Shown here one piece after another: positions 49,215 through 60,400 of a stretch of DNA of 64,000 bases; position 1 is the first letter of the stretch, and every line of letters starts with the position of its first letter. Made by a program: the position numbers and the translations under genes. Origin of the DNA: Cannabis sativa (lineage: Eukaryota; Streptophyta; Magnoliopsida; Rosales; Cannabaceae). The notes beneath the pieces are model-generated. The model searched no databases, was not told where the DNA came from, and worked only from the letters and a program-made list of their open reading frames with translations. Location: positions 74,914,969 through 74,978,968 of the forward strand of contig NC_083605.1 in NCBI RefSeq assembly GCF_029168945.1, written 5' to 3'.

Positions 49215-50153
49215 TGTAACGTCCCCGCTTCAAGTCTTCATTGGGCCCTTACACCCACGGACTAATGGCTCTTATACACGAGTTCGTCACTCTGACTGCT
49301 TCATGGACTGATGACTGACCCTACAGACCAACACGAGTGTTTCCAGCGTGCTTTGTCCTCACTCGCACGCTTCTTGGGAAAACTTTCCAAGAGGTCACCC
49401 ATCCTGAAATTGCTCCAAGTCAAGCACGCTTAACTGTGGAGTTCTTTCGTGATGGGCTACCGAAAAACAAGATGCACCTTGTTGATATAGGTAGTACCAA
49501 TCAATCCATTTAAGCTCTCTTTAACTGTGCAGTCCCATACCTACACAGTCTCAGAATCATCCCACTTGACCTTCCCCAGGCGGTGTGGGATTGCACAGCT
49601 TACCCGGTGTTTTCCCTTACGGATCACGGGACTACTGACTGTCACAATCACCCCCCCCCTTACGGGGTCCGACGTCCTCGTCGACCACACTTCCGGCTGG
49701 GTCAAGGCTCTGATACCATTTTGTAACGTCCCCGCTTCAAGCCTCCATTGGGCCCTTACACCCACGGATTAATGGCTTTTATACACGAGTTCGTCACTCT
49801 GGCTGCTTCATGGACTGATGACTGACCCTACAGACCAACACGAGTGTTTCCAGCGTGCTTTGTCCTCACTCACACGCTTCCTGGGAAAACTTCCCAAGAG
49901 GTCACCCATCCTGTAATTGTTCCAAGTCAAGCACGCTTAACTGTGGAGTTCTTTCGTGATGGGCTACCGAAAAACAAGATGCACCTTGTTGATATTGGTA
50001 GTACCAATCAATCCATTTAAGCTCTCTTCAACTGTGCAGTCCCATACCTACACAGTCTCAGAATCATCCCACTTGACCTTCCCCAGGCGGTGTGGGATTG
50101 CACAGCTTACCCGGTGTTTTCCCTTACGGATCACGGGACTACTGACTGTCACA
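49215..50153 (-). mobile_element. Complete Cassandra TRIM retrotransposon
   Basis: Two 432-bp LTRs (49215-49646 and 49722-50153) enclose only 75 bp. TTATG flanks it at 49210-49214 and 50154-50158. Reading on the minus strand, the primer-binding site TGGTATCAGAGCC (49718-49706) follows the first LTR, and a G-rich polypurine tract precedes the second (about 49666-49650). No coding capacity: it depends on another element's enzymes. Each LTR contains a 5S rRNA-like Pol III promoter. The LTRs differ at only a few positions. Confidence 0.97.
49371..49460 (-). promoter_or_regulatory. 5S rRNA-like internal promoter in Cassandra LTR
   Basis: Minus strand reads AGTTAAGCGTGCTTGACTTG (box A region, 49435-49416) and AGGATGGGTGACCTC (box C region, 49405-49391), the conserved core of plant 5S rRNA. 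The other LTR repeats this at about 49880-49965. The rest of 5S rRNA is not conserved. Confidence 0.85.
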
Positions 50154-50357
50154 TTATGGCTCATTATTTTAATTTAGAGGCCCAACTATTTTTTTTTTCT
50201 TTTTAAATCACTTATATTTTTTTTATTAATTTTAAAAAATACTATATGATATTTAAATAAGGGTTTAAAATTACTTTTTTTATATAACCTACTAAATTTT
50301 AAGACCGACTATATATGTATAAGTGAAATATTGATAGGATTTTAGTAATTTGTTAAA

Positions 50358-50732
50358 GAGTAATTTGTAGCATAAATAATCAAGTTTAACTTCCAGTTGT
50401 AAATAAGTACCTAAATTTAATTTTTAGTATTAATAATACTTAAGTTATAATTCTGAAGAACTTTGTAGGTTCCTGAATATTAAGTGTTAAGTAAATTATC
50501 ACGTGGCGATCCTTGATTGGCGTCCAAGTCATTAAATTTTTATTTTTTTAAGAAAAAATATTTTAAATATACTAATAAAAAATACACGTGGATAATGACT
50601 TAACATTTAACGGTCAGGTACTTACAAAGTTCTAGAAATATAATTTAAGTATTATTACTGTCAAAAATTAAACTTAAATATTTATTTACAACCAAAAATT
50701 AAACTTAAATATTTATACGACAAATTATTCTC
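50358..50732. mobile_element. Foldback MITE, third family, copy a
   Basis: Left arm GAGTAATTTGTAGCATAAAT and AATAATACTTAAGTTATAAT; right arm TAATTTAAGTATTATTACTG and CGACAAATTATTCTC, its reverse complement. Central part includes TTATCACGTGGC. Best preserved of the three copies. Confidence 0.75.
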
Positions 50733-50931
50733 TGCAAAATTTTATTTTAAGAGCATTCCTTCCATCTTTTTTTTTTAAAGTGAAAAATCACAAATGTGAT
50801 ATGATTGATGATATCTAATAACAAATCGATATATATTTATATGTATTTGATGTATATATAATTGATATGCATGCATGTGCATGTGCATGGGTGTTAGGGA
50901 TTTTGATAAAATTATAAAGCTTTATATGCAT

Positions 50932-50966
<35 letters not shown>

Positions 50967-51120
50967 TTCAAAGCAATGGCCAATGAAGATAAGAGTTCTT
51001 GTAAGAGTGACCCCCCCCTCTTTTCCTCTTCCATCGTCAATGTGAAAGCAGTATAGTCTGACATGAATATATATAAATAAATATATATATATATATTATC
51101 TTTTTTTTTCTTAAATAAGA

Positions 51121-51224
51121 ATGAATTATTTAGTATCAGATAGCCTATTTGTACAGACATGTTGTCACGTGTGTCAAATTACTCCACATGAATTATTTAG
51201 TATCAGATAGCCTATTTGTACAGA
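51121..51224. repeat. Direct repeat of 37 bp
   Basis: ATGAATTATTTAGTATCAGA plus the following 17 bases occurs at 51121-51157 and 51188-51224, spaced 67 bp. Confidence 0.9.
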
Positions 51225-51234
51225 TAGCCTATAT

Positions 51235-51442
51235 GGGATATGATTTTGTCTCGGGATGTATTTTCACGGAATGTATTCCGTAGTACATTAGATGGGTCTC
51301 AGGATACGTTTCTACTTTTTAACCTTAATTACCCCTAGATCAATCTCAGCCGTCAGATCAAATAACTCTCTCATCTGACGGCTGTCGTACATTATGGATT
51401 ACAATCCGTGAAAGTACAATAACTGGAGAAAATCATATCCCC
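51235..51442. mobile_element. Short TIR element, about 208 bp
   Basis: Left GGGATATGATTTTGTCTC and TTTTCACGGAATGTATTCCG; right GATTACAATCCGTGAAAGTA and GAGAAAATCATATCCCC, inverted over about 55 bp. The centre has CAGCCGTCAGATCAAATAAC and ATCTGACGGCTG as an inner stem. Confidence 0.75.
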
Positions 51443-51597
51443 ATATATATACACTGAGATGAGATGGTTCAAATGATGTTAGAAAATATTACAACATTAC
51501 AAAATAAAGTTGGTACGTAATCCACTTGTCGATATATCATCAAGTGAAAAATGGAACCCAAGTAGGGGACCAATAACCCTACATTTACATCTAACAC

Positions 51598-51628
<31 letters not shown>

Positions 51629-52300
51629 ATAAGGACAATTCCACACAAAGAGATAGATTCCTTATAACTTATAATAGAGAGAAAGAGAGCAGTCACATGC
51701 ATGGTGGTCCTCCTTGGGTGCCTTATTTAGGGCTATATATATATATATGGGAATTGTTTTATATGTTACTTTTTTACGTTTTTTTTTTCTTCAAATTTAC
51801 TATTTCAAGTATGCTTATGTGAATTCTATGTAAGTTGTTATGTAGATTTTAATTGTGATTTAGTTTGTTTTGTTAATTGTTATATGAGTATATATCTTGT
51901 AAAAATATAAAAATTACAAAAAAAAAAAAACTATTTTAAAGTATAAAAATAAAAAATTCCTATATATATAATACTAATCCCACACACCCACTCTCTAACA
52001 AATGCTAAGAAGCATGTTTGAGTTGTATTGAATGTTACAAGAGGTGTCATACCATATTTATGTATTTTATTAATATTAGGTTTCATATATTTTAATTTAA
52101 TGAAATAATATAAAACTGCTAATTATTAAGATAGCGTTATTTGGTAACACTTTTATTTTTTTAATTTTTTAATCACAAAAATAAAAGTATAATTTTTATT
52201 TTTAAAAAACAAAAATGTTTTCTATAACTACCTTTGTTTTTTAATTTATAAAACAAAAAATAAAAGTGTGTTATGTGAAATTCATTTTTGTTTTCGTTGT
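51443..52300. other. AT-rich intergenic region
   Basis: No gene. (AT)n runs near 51600-51630 and 51738-51750. Confidence 0.5.
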
Positions 52301-52315
52301 TTGATTTTATTTAAG

Positions 52316-52745
52316 TCAGATTTAGGGTTGGGGGTCCGGGGTCCAGGTCCATGGTGGCATCCGGAGTCGGGATCGGGGTCTAGGGTTGGGACCGGGCAGG
52401 GTTCGAGGCTGGGCTTAGGATCGGAGTCCGAGTATGAGGCCGATGCCAATTCAGGGTCGAAGTCCAGGTCTAAGGCCGATGTCGGTCCAGTGCCCGGGGC
52501 TGGGATACGAGTTTGGGATCCGGGTAAGTTCGGGGTTCAGGTATAGGTTCAAGGTTGGGGTCTAGTGCTTGGGGCCGAGATATGGGTTTGTGGTCGGGTC
52601 TACGTTCAGGGTTTGGGTCTAGGTTCAGGGTTGGGGTCCAGGGCCAAGATCGAGTTCGTGTGGTCGGAGTCCGAGTCCAAGGACCGAGTTTGGGTCTGGG
52701 TCTGGGGCCAAGACTAGGGCAAAGTTCGAGGTCGGGACCAAGTTT
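52316..52745. repeat. Degenerate GC-rich hexamer array
   Basis: About 430 bases dominated by GGGTCN, GGGTTN and GGTCNN words with loose 6-base periodicity and strong G over C skew on the plus strand, in sharp contrast to AT-rich flanks. Gly/Ser/Val and Pro/Arg frames in it come from the repeat. Confidence 0.8.
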
Positions 52746-53135
52746 GAAAAGTAAAATAGTTTTAATAAAAATATTTTCACAAGAAAAAATTAAAAAAAAA
52801 AATATATTACTGAACGACGACACTTAAGAGTACACAAAATGTAGGATTACTCATTTAACCCAAGTCAAATTCAACCCTATTAAATTACTATATGAGTAAA
52901 TTTATGAAATTTCAGAGCCAATAATTATCCAAGTTGAATTTGTATAGATTGGCAAGAATTAAAAACTATTGGCCGAAGTCTGTTACGGGAATTATGGTGA
53001 ATGAAATGATCAACGAGAATTACAAATTTTCTAATTAGAGATTGGTACTGTCTTGAAGAGTATATACCGACTATAGTAATACAATTCAACCTAACTCATA
53101 ATGTACGTACGGGAGTTACATTTCCAACCTAACCC

Positions 53136-53171
<36 letters not shown>

Positions 53172-55076
53172 GCTTTAACCCACACGAGAGGACAAGGCGG
53201 ACCCATTGAATAACTGTGGGGATTTTGTGTGTCGATTTTTTCTTTTTTTGAAATAATGTCGTTTTCTATTAAATATGTCGTTTTTCACAAGATATGTTAA
53301 GACATTACCGGAGATTGTGTCGTATTACATAAGTAGTGTCGTTTTCCCGTAACAAGATATGGTATTGTATACATTAATGACATTTTGTGATTTTACAATG
53401 CTGTCATTTTCTTTTTTACTATCAATAATAAAGCTTAGGTAATAGTAATACAACAAAATGACTAAAATTACATATAAGCATATACAAATAGCAAGACTAT
53501 TAATTTCAAATAATTATAGAGACCAATATGAGATAATAGTTATAAATATTTATATCATATTAGCAAGCTAAAATCTTGATTATAACACTATATTGTTACA
53601 AACATGTATCTACAATTTGTGCAAGACAAAGCAATGTCAAAAACTTGTAATGCTTCCAAGCTCTTGATCCTGAGTTGTATTGGGTTTTCAGAAAAATAAT
53701 TTGTTTGGTGACTTTATTATATATAAGAATAGATATATAGTATTTTTAAAAAGAGTATTTTAGAAATAAAAAAAATTATAATCACAGTTTTTCAGAATTT
53801 TACATATTTTTACAATTTTTAAAATTTTATTTACAGATTATATAGGTAGTGTTCGGTAACCATTAAAAAATTTTAATTAATCAGAAACTAAGAACAAATT
53901 ATAAAATTTTGTTAAGTTGAATATAGAAAAACAAAAAACAAAATGGAAACTCAAAAAAAAAAATATATGTTTGAAGCTTATAATTATAATATATTACATA
54001 TATAGTATGTAGCACATGTTAGAAAAAAAATGAAATCTTTATGATGTTTTTTTATTTTTCGTCAAATAATCTGTTAATTGGGTTGCTTGTGGTTAGAACG
54101 TCTCGGTTATATGCTAATTTTATGTCATTATTGAGGTGAGTTGAATGAAATTTCAGTTAAAAAAAATAGTATGAGGCTCAAGCATAATAAGACTAGATTT
54201 GTAAAAGAAATTAGATTGTATACTCATTTACTTTATTTGTTTTAATTTTCACCTCTATTTTTATATTTTTTAAGATATACCCACTTTTATAGATAATGTT
54301 ACTATTAGATCCCTTAGGTTAATGTAAATTATATGCTAGATCTAAGTAGAGAGTGGGTATATTGGGCAACTCATTCAAAAAATTGAGTATATTTTAATAA
54401 AATTAATATGAGTATATTTGATAAATGGATACAAAAAAAGATGTATTTTTCAACTTATTTGTACCTAGCTTAGGCCTTCAAGTTAAATGAGCCCATGCCA
54501 GTTATATTGAAAAATATCACTATTATCAAACCTAAATTTTCTAAAAATAATTTTTCTTCTATTAGTTATTTGATCCTGATCATTATTATTGTAACTAAAA
54601 GCTACATTAATTAGTAAAAACATTAATATATGTGTATATTATAATATAGTAAGGATATATTATTACAACAAATAATTGAGAGCAAACATTTTATTAATGA
54701 AGCTAATTGGAAAAATACCAAATCTATGTCATCTAAGGAGAAAACCCTATCAAAATGGAAGAATATAACTCTCTCAATATTCTATATAATATTTATAACT
54801 AAAATTAAATACACATTATGTATAAAAATATTTACATTTGAAAAAAAAAATAGTCAATTTTTTTTATTATCGTGTATGTTATACTTATTTAAGATATCCT
54901 ATAAAATTCTAAGAAATTTAGAATAATTTACAATATAATAAGTAATGTTCAAACAATCTATTTTACGTGAGTATAAAATAAAAGTGCATGCAATAAACTG
55001 TTTGAACCATATTTTTAGCGTGTTAAAGAATTGGACTAAAAAATTTGCTCGGACAACAAAATAGATAGGGGTACTA
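52746..55076. other. Intergenic region
   Basis: Has a (TTA)n run (53137-53171) and a cluster of TGTCGTTTT-like words (53225-53415). 54060-54180 and 54290-54480 are ordinary AT-rich sequence. No gene. Confidence 0.45.
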
Positions 55077-55398
55077 TCAGTAGTCCCGTGATCTGTAAGA
55101 GAAAATACCGAGTAAGCTGTACAATCCCACACCACCTGAGAAAGGTCAAGTGTAATGATTCTAAGACTGTGTAGATATGAGATTACACAGATGAAGAGAG
55201 CTTAAATGAATTGATTGGTATTACCTATATTAACAATGTGCATTTTGTTTTCTGGTAGTTCATCACGAAAAAATTTCACAGTTAAGCGTATTTGACGTGG
55301 GGTAATTTTAGGATGGGTGACTTCCTGGAAAGCATACGAGTGAGGACAAAGTACGCTAGAAATATTCGTGTTAGTCTGCAGGGCATGACATCAGTGCA
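55077..55398 (+). mobile_element. Truncated Cassandra LTR
   Basis: Starts at TCAGTAGTCCCGTGATC and runs to GGGCATGACATCAGT, with the 5S-like words CAGTTAAGCGTATTTG and AGGATGGGTGACTTCC partly mutated. Both ends are missing and no TSD is visible; the most decayed copy. Confidence 0.85.
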
Positions 55399-55486
55399 TC
55401 CCTTTTAAGAGAGTATATTGTAGAATTGTTTAAGATTCTACTACTATAATTTACGAAACACACATAAGAATTAAATTATTCTAATA

Positions 55487-55597
55487 TCACACATCCTTAT
55501 ACATGTCAAGCTTCTTTCTTTGAGGGTGAGAAGAAGAGAAGAGTGGTCTGCTACCACAACTCTCAGCTTGTTCTGGTTCTGGTTCTTCAATAGCCAT
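55487..55597 (-). pseudogene. N-terminal fragment resembling a STY46-type Raf-like kinase
   Basis: From ATG at 55597 the minus strand reads MAIEEPEPEQAESCGSRPLF, then HPQRKKLDMYKDV and a stop. Plant ACT-domain Raf-like kinases (STY8/17/46) start with MAI-acidic residues, ESCGSR and a QR-x-KL-x-VY-x-EVL block, so this matches their first 36 residues. A leader-like CT-rich sequence lies above it (55620-55680). The rest of the gene is absent. Call rests on memory of the family. Confidence 0.5.
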
Positions 55598-55679
55598 TGG
55601 AGAGGATTGATTGAGATGAAGAAAAAAAAAACAAACAAAGGTTGCTACGGAAGTGGATAAAAAATTAAAAGAAGAAGAT

Positions 55680-56470
55680 GGGCATGAAGAAGATCTATGG
55701 AGAAAGAAAGTGAGAATCTTGGAGTGGAATGGAGGCCATCAAGGTTTGGGTTGGGTCTCTCCGAGAGCGAATGGGGACCGAGGGGGTCGATCAGGGTTGG
55801 GCAACATCAACAGGGGGTTTCAGGATTAATGGGTGACCTCTAGCGGCAAGAGAGACCAACGAGAGTGAGGGGTGTCGAGATTAGGTTGGTTTCTATACAT
55901 GCTCTTTATTGCCAGTTTGATACTTAAAGAGGTTATTAGTTTCAGTTATCAACTGACACTATAAAGGTGATATAAATTTTTTAAAAATTCTTTTGAATCT
56001 TGGTTTATGATTTAGTGTTGGTTGACTAACTAACGCATGTTGGTTTATGATACGTGCACTTACTTAGTACAATTTTCACAACATTAGCAAATTTACAAAA
56101 CATGACCAAACTACACCTAAATTTCACCGAAAAAAATAATAACCTCCCTCGACTAAAAATTTAAGAACGAAAAACCCTAACAAATTCAAAATTCTTAATA
56201 ATTTACTTGTCATTATTCTTCATGCCATTTATATCTTTGTAATTTGTCACCATTTTTTTCAACTAAAATTTAAATAATAATAAATATGAATTTCCACAAA
56301 CGAAAAGACCCGACCTCCACGCGATAGGGCAAGACTCTTCCCATTATCCCAATCCAACGACCACGTTCCCCCGTCGTTCACTCCATCAAAAAAAAAAAAA
56401 AAGTCAAACCTCAAACCTCCATTTTCCACAACCCAATCAAATCCTGCCACGTATACATTCATCCCACACA
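55680..56470. other. Intergenic region between the kinase fragment and the His-rich gene
   Basis: 55680-55890 is GC-richer than its surroundings with no clear frame. The remainder up to the TATA box at 56471 is AT-rich, with a short A run at 56387-56402. Confidence 0.4.
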
Positions 56471-56478
56471 TATAAATT
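56471..56478 (+). promoter_or_regulatory. TATA box of His-rich secreted protein gene
   Basis: TATAAATT lies 49-56 bases above the ATG, allowing a short CT-rich leader. Confidence 0.65.
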
Positions 56479-56526
56479 CACAGCACATTCTTTTGAATCT
56501 CTTCTCTCTCTGCAAATTTCCTCGCC

Positions 56527-57108
56527 ATGGCCAAACTCTCTCTAACCTTAACTCTTCTCTTCTTCTTCTTCGCTTTCTCTCACGCTCGTTTTTCCTTAGA
56601 TCTAACCTCCTCAAACGACGTCGTTGAAGAACCCGAATCCAATCACATCTTCTTACCCACACAGAGACCCGAATCCGACCCGAATTTCCTCAACACCCAA
56701 ACTCAAAAACTCGTCGTATCTCAACTCGATGAATCTGATCCCAAATTAACCTTCATCTCTTTCCGACCGATTAACGGCCGTCAATTTCCAAGACGTCCGT
56801 TTCCGTTGACTTTCCGTCACCGTCACGGTCACCGTTGTCGCCACCATCAATTTCGGTTGAGACGATCAGATCCGACCGTCCGATCGTACGGTAACGACAT
56901 GATCTTGTCCGATGAATTGAGCAGAGATCAGAGCTCAGAAGAAGATGCTGTGTTTCGCCACCACCACCACCACCGTCACCTCCGCCATGGTCACCACCAC
57001 CACATCAACAACAATTATCACCATAACCACGAATATGAAGGTAACAATGATCATGGTTACAGTAATGGTTTCATGAGGAGTTTTCGTAAGTTTTTGAATC
57101 TAGATTGA
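56527..57108 (+). CDS. Secreted His/Arg-rich protein, intronless
   Basis: 193 residues. Residues 1-20 (MAKLSLTLTLLFFFFAFSHA) form a clear signal peptide with cleavage expected after SHA. A polar region follows with two RPESDP repeats-like words (QRPESDP, and LDESDPKLTF), then ISFRPINGRQFPRRPFPL and FRHRHGHRCRHHQFRLRR, a compact His/Arg block with one Cys. After an acidic SEEDA segment comes a His-rich tail (HHHHHRHLRHGHHHH, HHNHEY) and a short FMRSFRKFLNLD end. Secretion and possible metal or polyanion binding are inferred. I recall similar eudicot proteins of unknown function with the FRPIN motif, but no name. Convergent with the polygalacturonase gene; 381 bases separate the stops. Confidence 0.88.
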   Translation: MAKLSLTLTLLFFFFAFSHARFSLDLTSSNDVVEEPESNHIFLPTQRPESDPNFLNTQTQKLVVSQLDESDPKLTFISFRPINGRQFPRRPFPLTFRHRHGHRCRHHQFRLRRSDPTVRSYGNDMILSDELSRDQSSEEDAVFRHHHHHRHLRHGHHHHINNNYHHNHEYEGNNDHGYSNGFMRSFRKFLNLD

Positions 57109-57489
57109 ATCTTAATTATGATTGACAAAAATAAATGAAGTTTGATCTGTTTTGAGTTTTTTTGAATGTGTGAGACTTTTAATTTGTTTTGTATTAAAAA
57201 CTTAAAAGCATCCTTTTGTGATGTAGAAAGAAGCTCCTGTTGTATACATAAATATATATATTTATATATATATTTTATATTTATGGATAATCTGAATTGA
57301 GTTGTTGTGTTTGTGAATTGCTATTATTATTATTATTATTTTCATTTACTAATTTTTGCTAGATGAAGATGAATAAATTGGAGTTTTTAGAAGTGAATTT
57401 TCTTCAAAATACAAATAAATACACAAATTTAATATGTATATATAATTAATAAGCACTAATTAAATTATTATTACATCAAAGAGATATGT
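57109..57489. terminator. Convergent 3' region between two genes
   Basis: Shared 3' flank of the His-rich gene (plus) and the polygalacturonase gene (minus). AT-rich, with AATAAA-like words in both directions, for example near 57410 on the plus strand. Poly(A) sites were not fixed. Confidence 0.4.
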
Positions 57490-60400
57490 TTAGTAATTAG
57501 AACAAGAACCTCTTTGTTGGCTACTGATGAGCTGAGAACACGGAGAAGGGCTCACCAGCCGTGAAGCTCCGACCACGTCGGAGCATTGCCAAGACGGTGT
57601 TCTTGGTCCGGCTACGCCGTGGAGGTTAACATTCGAAAGACAAACTCCGGTGAACGGAGAGTTCTTCAGTCCTCTTATTAGACCTGCCTGCATAACCCCA
57701 ACTCCCCAAACATCATTAAAGGTAATGCCTTTCACAATTGGAAGTGCATTCGGGTTGAATCTATCGTCCGGATGATCTCCAACGTCACCGGAGATCTTTA
57801 TTCCTTTTCGGGCATTTTCCATATAGACATTAGAGAATGTTAAGTTCCTTATGATCCCTCCTCTGCCTATGTTTGTCTTTACGTGGATTCCAACTCCCAT
57901 GTTGAAAAGGTTTATGTGTTCTGCATAGACATTCTCTACTCCGCCTGAGGTTTCGCTTCCAACCGCGATTCCTGCAAATGGGGATGAGCCTGTTACTCTC
58001 CTGATTGTGATGTCTGAGCTGCGGCGGCCGTATGCTATTCCGTATTGATCCCATCCACTCTTTATAGCCACGAGATCGTCTCCGGTGGAAATATACGAAT
58101 CCTCTATGCAGACGTTAGAGCTAGAATCTGTGTAAATGAATTGTCCCAACATGCATATAGTGTTAGAAATTTCTTGTTCTTGTCATAACTTAAGTGGTCG
58201 TTATCAAATCATTTTCACACGAACTGAAAATGAATAAGGTCTTTTTCTTATGGCCGCGGGCTCTGTTTTTAGTTCTTAAATTCAAATAGCATAGAAATGA
58301 TGAGGAAGGTGTTGTTTTCTATCAAATAGGATTTTTAGAATCAGAAGCCACACAAAATTCATGCACGTACTACTAGCCTATTAATTCCAATCAACATAAA
58401 GACAACAAAAATGAGTCATAGATACTTGCCTGGATCAATTCCATCAGTGTTGGGAGAGTCACGTGGAGCTAATATTGTAACATAGCGCACGACAATATTG
58501 CTGCAAGGGAAAAGAAAATCCTCATAATTCAAATTGAAGATATGGGTTATATAATATATATATTACAAAAAATTGTTTTAAAAGAAGTTTCGAATACTAG
58601 CCATTGAGTTAGAAAAATTGACTTGAAACTATAAGTTGGTTCAGTCGTGTAAAGTTCTTATCTACAATGTTAAAATTATCATGACAGTAAAAGATGCTTG
58701 ATTACCAAAAGCTATTCAAATCAGTTTGTATAAAAAAAATGAAAATAAATGACCAATGTAGAAATGTGTACCGGTTCTTGATAGTATATATTTATCTTAA
58801 TCTTATGCAAAACTTAGCTGAATATTACCTGGAATAAACAGGGTGAATGTTCCAGAAGGGAGAGTTTCGCAAGATGACGTTTGATATAATAATGTTTTTA
58901 GAATTCAAGAGTTCAATAATATTTGGTCTTGTATATTGCAAAGTTCTTTGTCTCCACATGTTCCACCAAACGTCTCCTTGGCCATCAATGGTACCATTTT
59001 CACCTGGGAAGATAAAACAGTAAAACTGTAAAGCACATCTCAATATAAGCTCACATTTGCATAATAATTCTCATGTATATTTAACTAGAAGCGTTATTCA
59101 CCGTTTTGAGTAAGTTACCTACCAGTAATAATCACATCATGGAGTCCATCTCCATGAATAAAGCTCATATACCTTCCACCAGGGAGCTCCCTCCCTCTTC
59201 CATAAGAGGGCAATGGGGCAACTAGAGGCCAACTTGAGGTATCCTGAAACATCCACAAGAGAAAATTTGTAAAAACAGAACAGTTCACTTTTATATTATA
59301 GAAATCTTTGCATGTATTAAAGAACTTGGTATCTATAGAACGCTATAACATGTAAGAGCCCACAATTCAAATCTAAACAAAGTCCAATAAGGAAACTTTT
59401 GAAGAAATCATTATACAGGGCGTGAAGCTTGCTCAAGTGATTAAGTGGGTGTATGTTTGTGGTGGAGAGAAAATGGAACCTTGATTTAATTAATGTCAAA
59501 TATTAGAATTAAAAACTTCTTGTTGAATCAAATTGAAAAGCCTATTTACATGCAATGTATTTTGTCAACCTTAAGTTCATAGCAAAAGTTTAAACCACCA
59601 ACATTGTGCCACCTACATTTTCCAGATTCTAAATCTTTAATTCATGCCTGGCATAACATTCTCGAGATCAAAATAAATTTTCATCTCTTTGGTTGGTAAA
59701 CATTTTTTTAAGACAGAAGACCTGTGCATTATAGGCTTACCCAACTCACAGCAGTATATGAGCTTATTTAAAGTTTTTGTTACAGCACAAGGAGTTATTT
59801 AAGCATCAATACATTAGACAACATAGGCATGAATGATAATGATATAATATCCAGGCCATGTGACCATGTCAAATGGGCTTAATGACCGATGTGTTGTTGA
59901 CCCATGTCGTAGTAAAGATAAAGAATGATATCTTAACTAACCGTACTAGTACATAATATTTTATATAATTGGAAAATAATGTAGCTTAATAATATAAAAT
60001 GAAAACACAGAGTAAGCCGTGTAGAAAGAAAATTAAAAAATAAATAAAAAGGAACCAAAGATATTCTAATTTTTAAAATAATGATTTCTAATTTAATAAT
60101 TTAAAGAAAAGACAACAGGGGCCACAAACTAGCTGTCTAACTATCTTTATATATGAATAGCTAAATGCACCCATGTTACTCCATAACCCACTATTTCAAT
60201 TCCCTTTCAAGCTTGGACCCACATCTTGCCTCATTAAGATCATCTTAGTTGTTAATCCAATTTAGACACACAATCTAGTTTAGTCAGACATAACAAGCCC
60301 ATGTAGATTTTTTACTATAAAGTACAAACTAGCAAAAAGAGTTACAATTTTTAATTATGCCAGCTTAGCCTACCCCATAACCATAGTTATGTCTTATGAC

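Noticed and set aside
49371..49965. 5S rRNA genes
   Set aside because: Only the internal promoter words of 5S rRNA are conserved, inside LTRs with TSD, PBS and PPT. The sequence belongs to Cassandra elements, not a 5S array.
52268..52827. Gly/Ser/Arg and Pro-rich frames of 90-117 residues on both strands
   Set aside because: Frames on both strands come from the hexamer array, with no conserved start, domain or splice context.
42646..55135. Frames of 73-86 residues at 42646, 49527, 49541, 49956 and 54899
   Set aside because: All lie in or across Cassandra LTRs, which do not code for protein; the similar peptides reflect repeat homology.
57830..58054. 74-residue minus-strand frame within the polygalacturonase last exon
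   Set aside because: Out-of-frame shadow of the GH28 coding exon.
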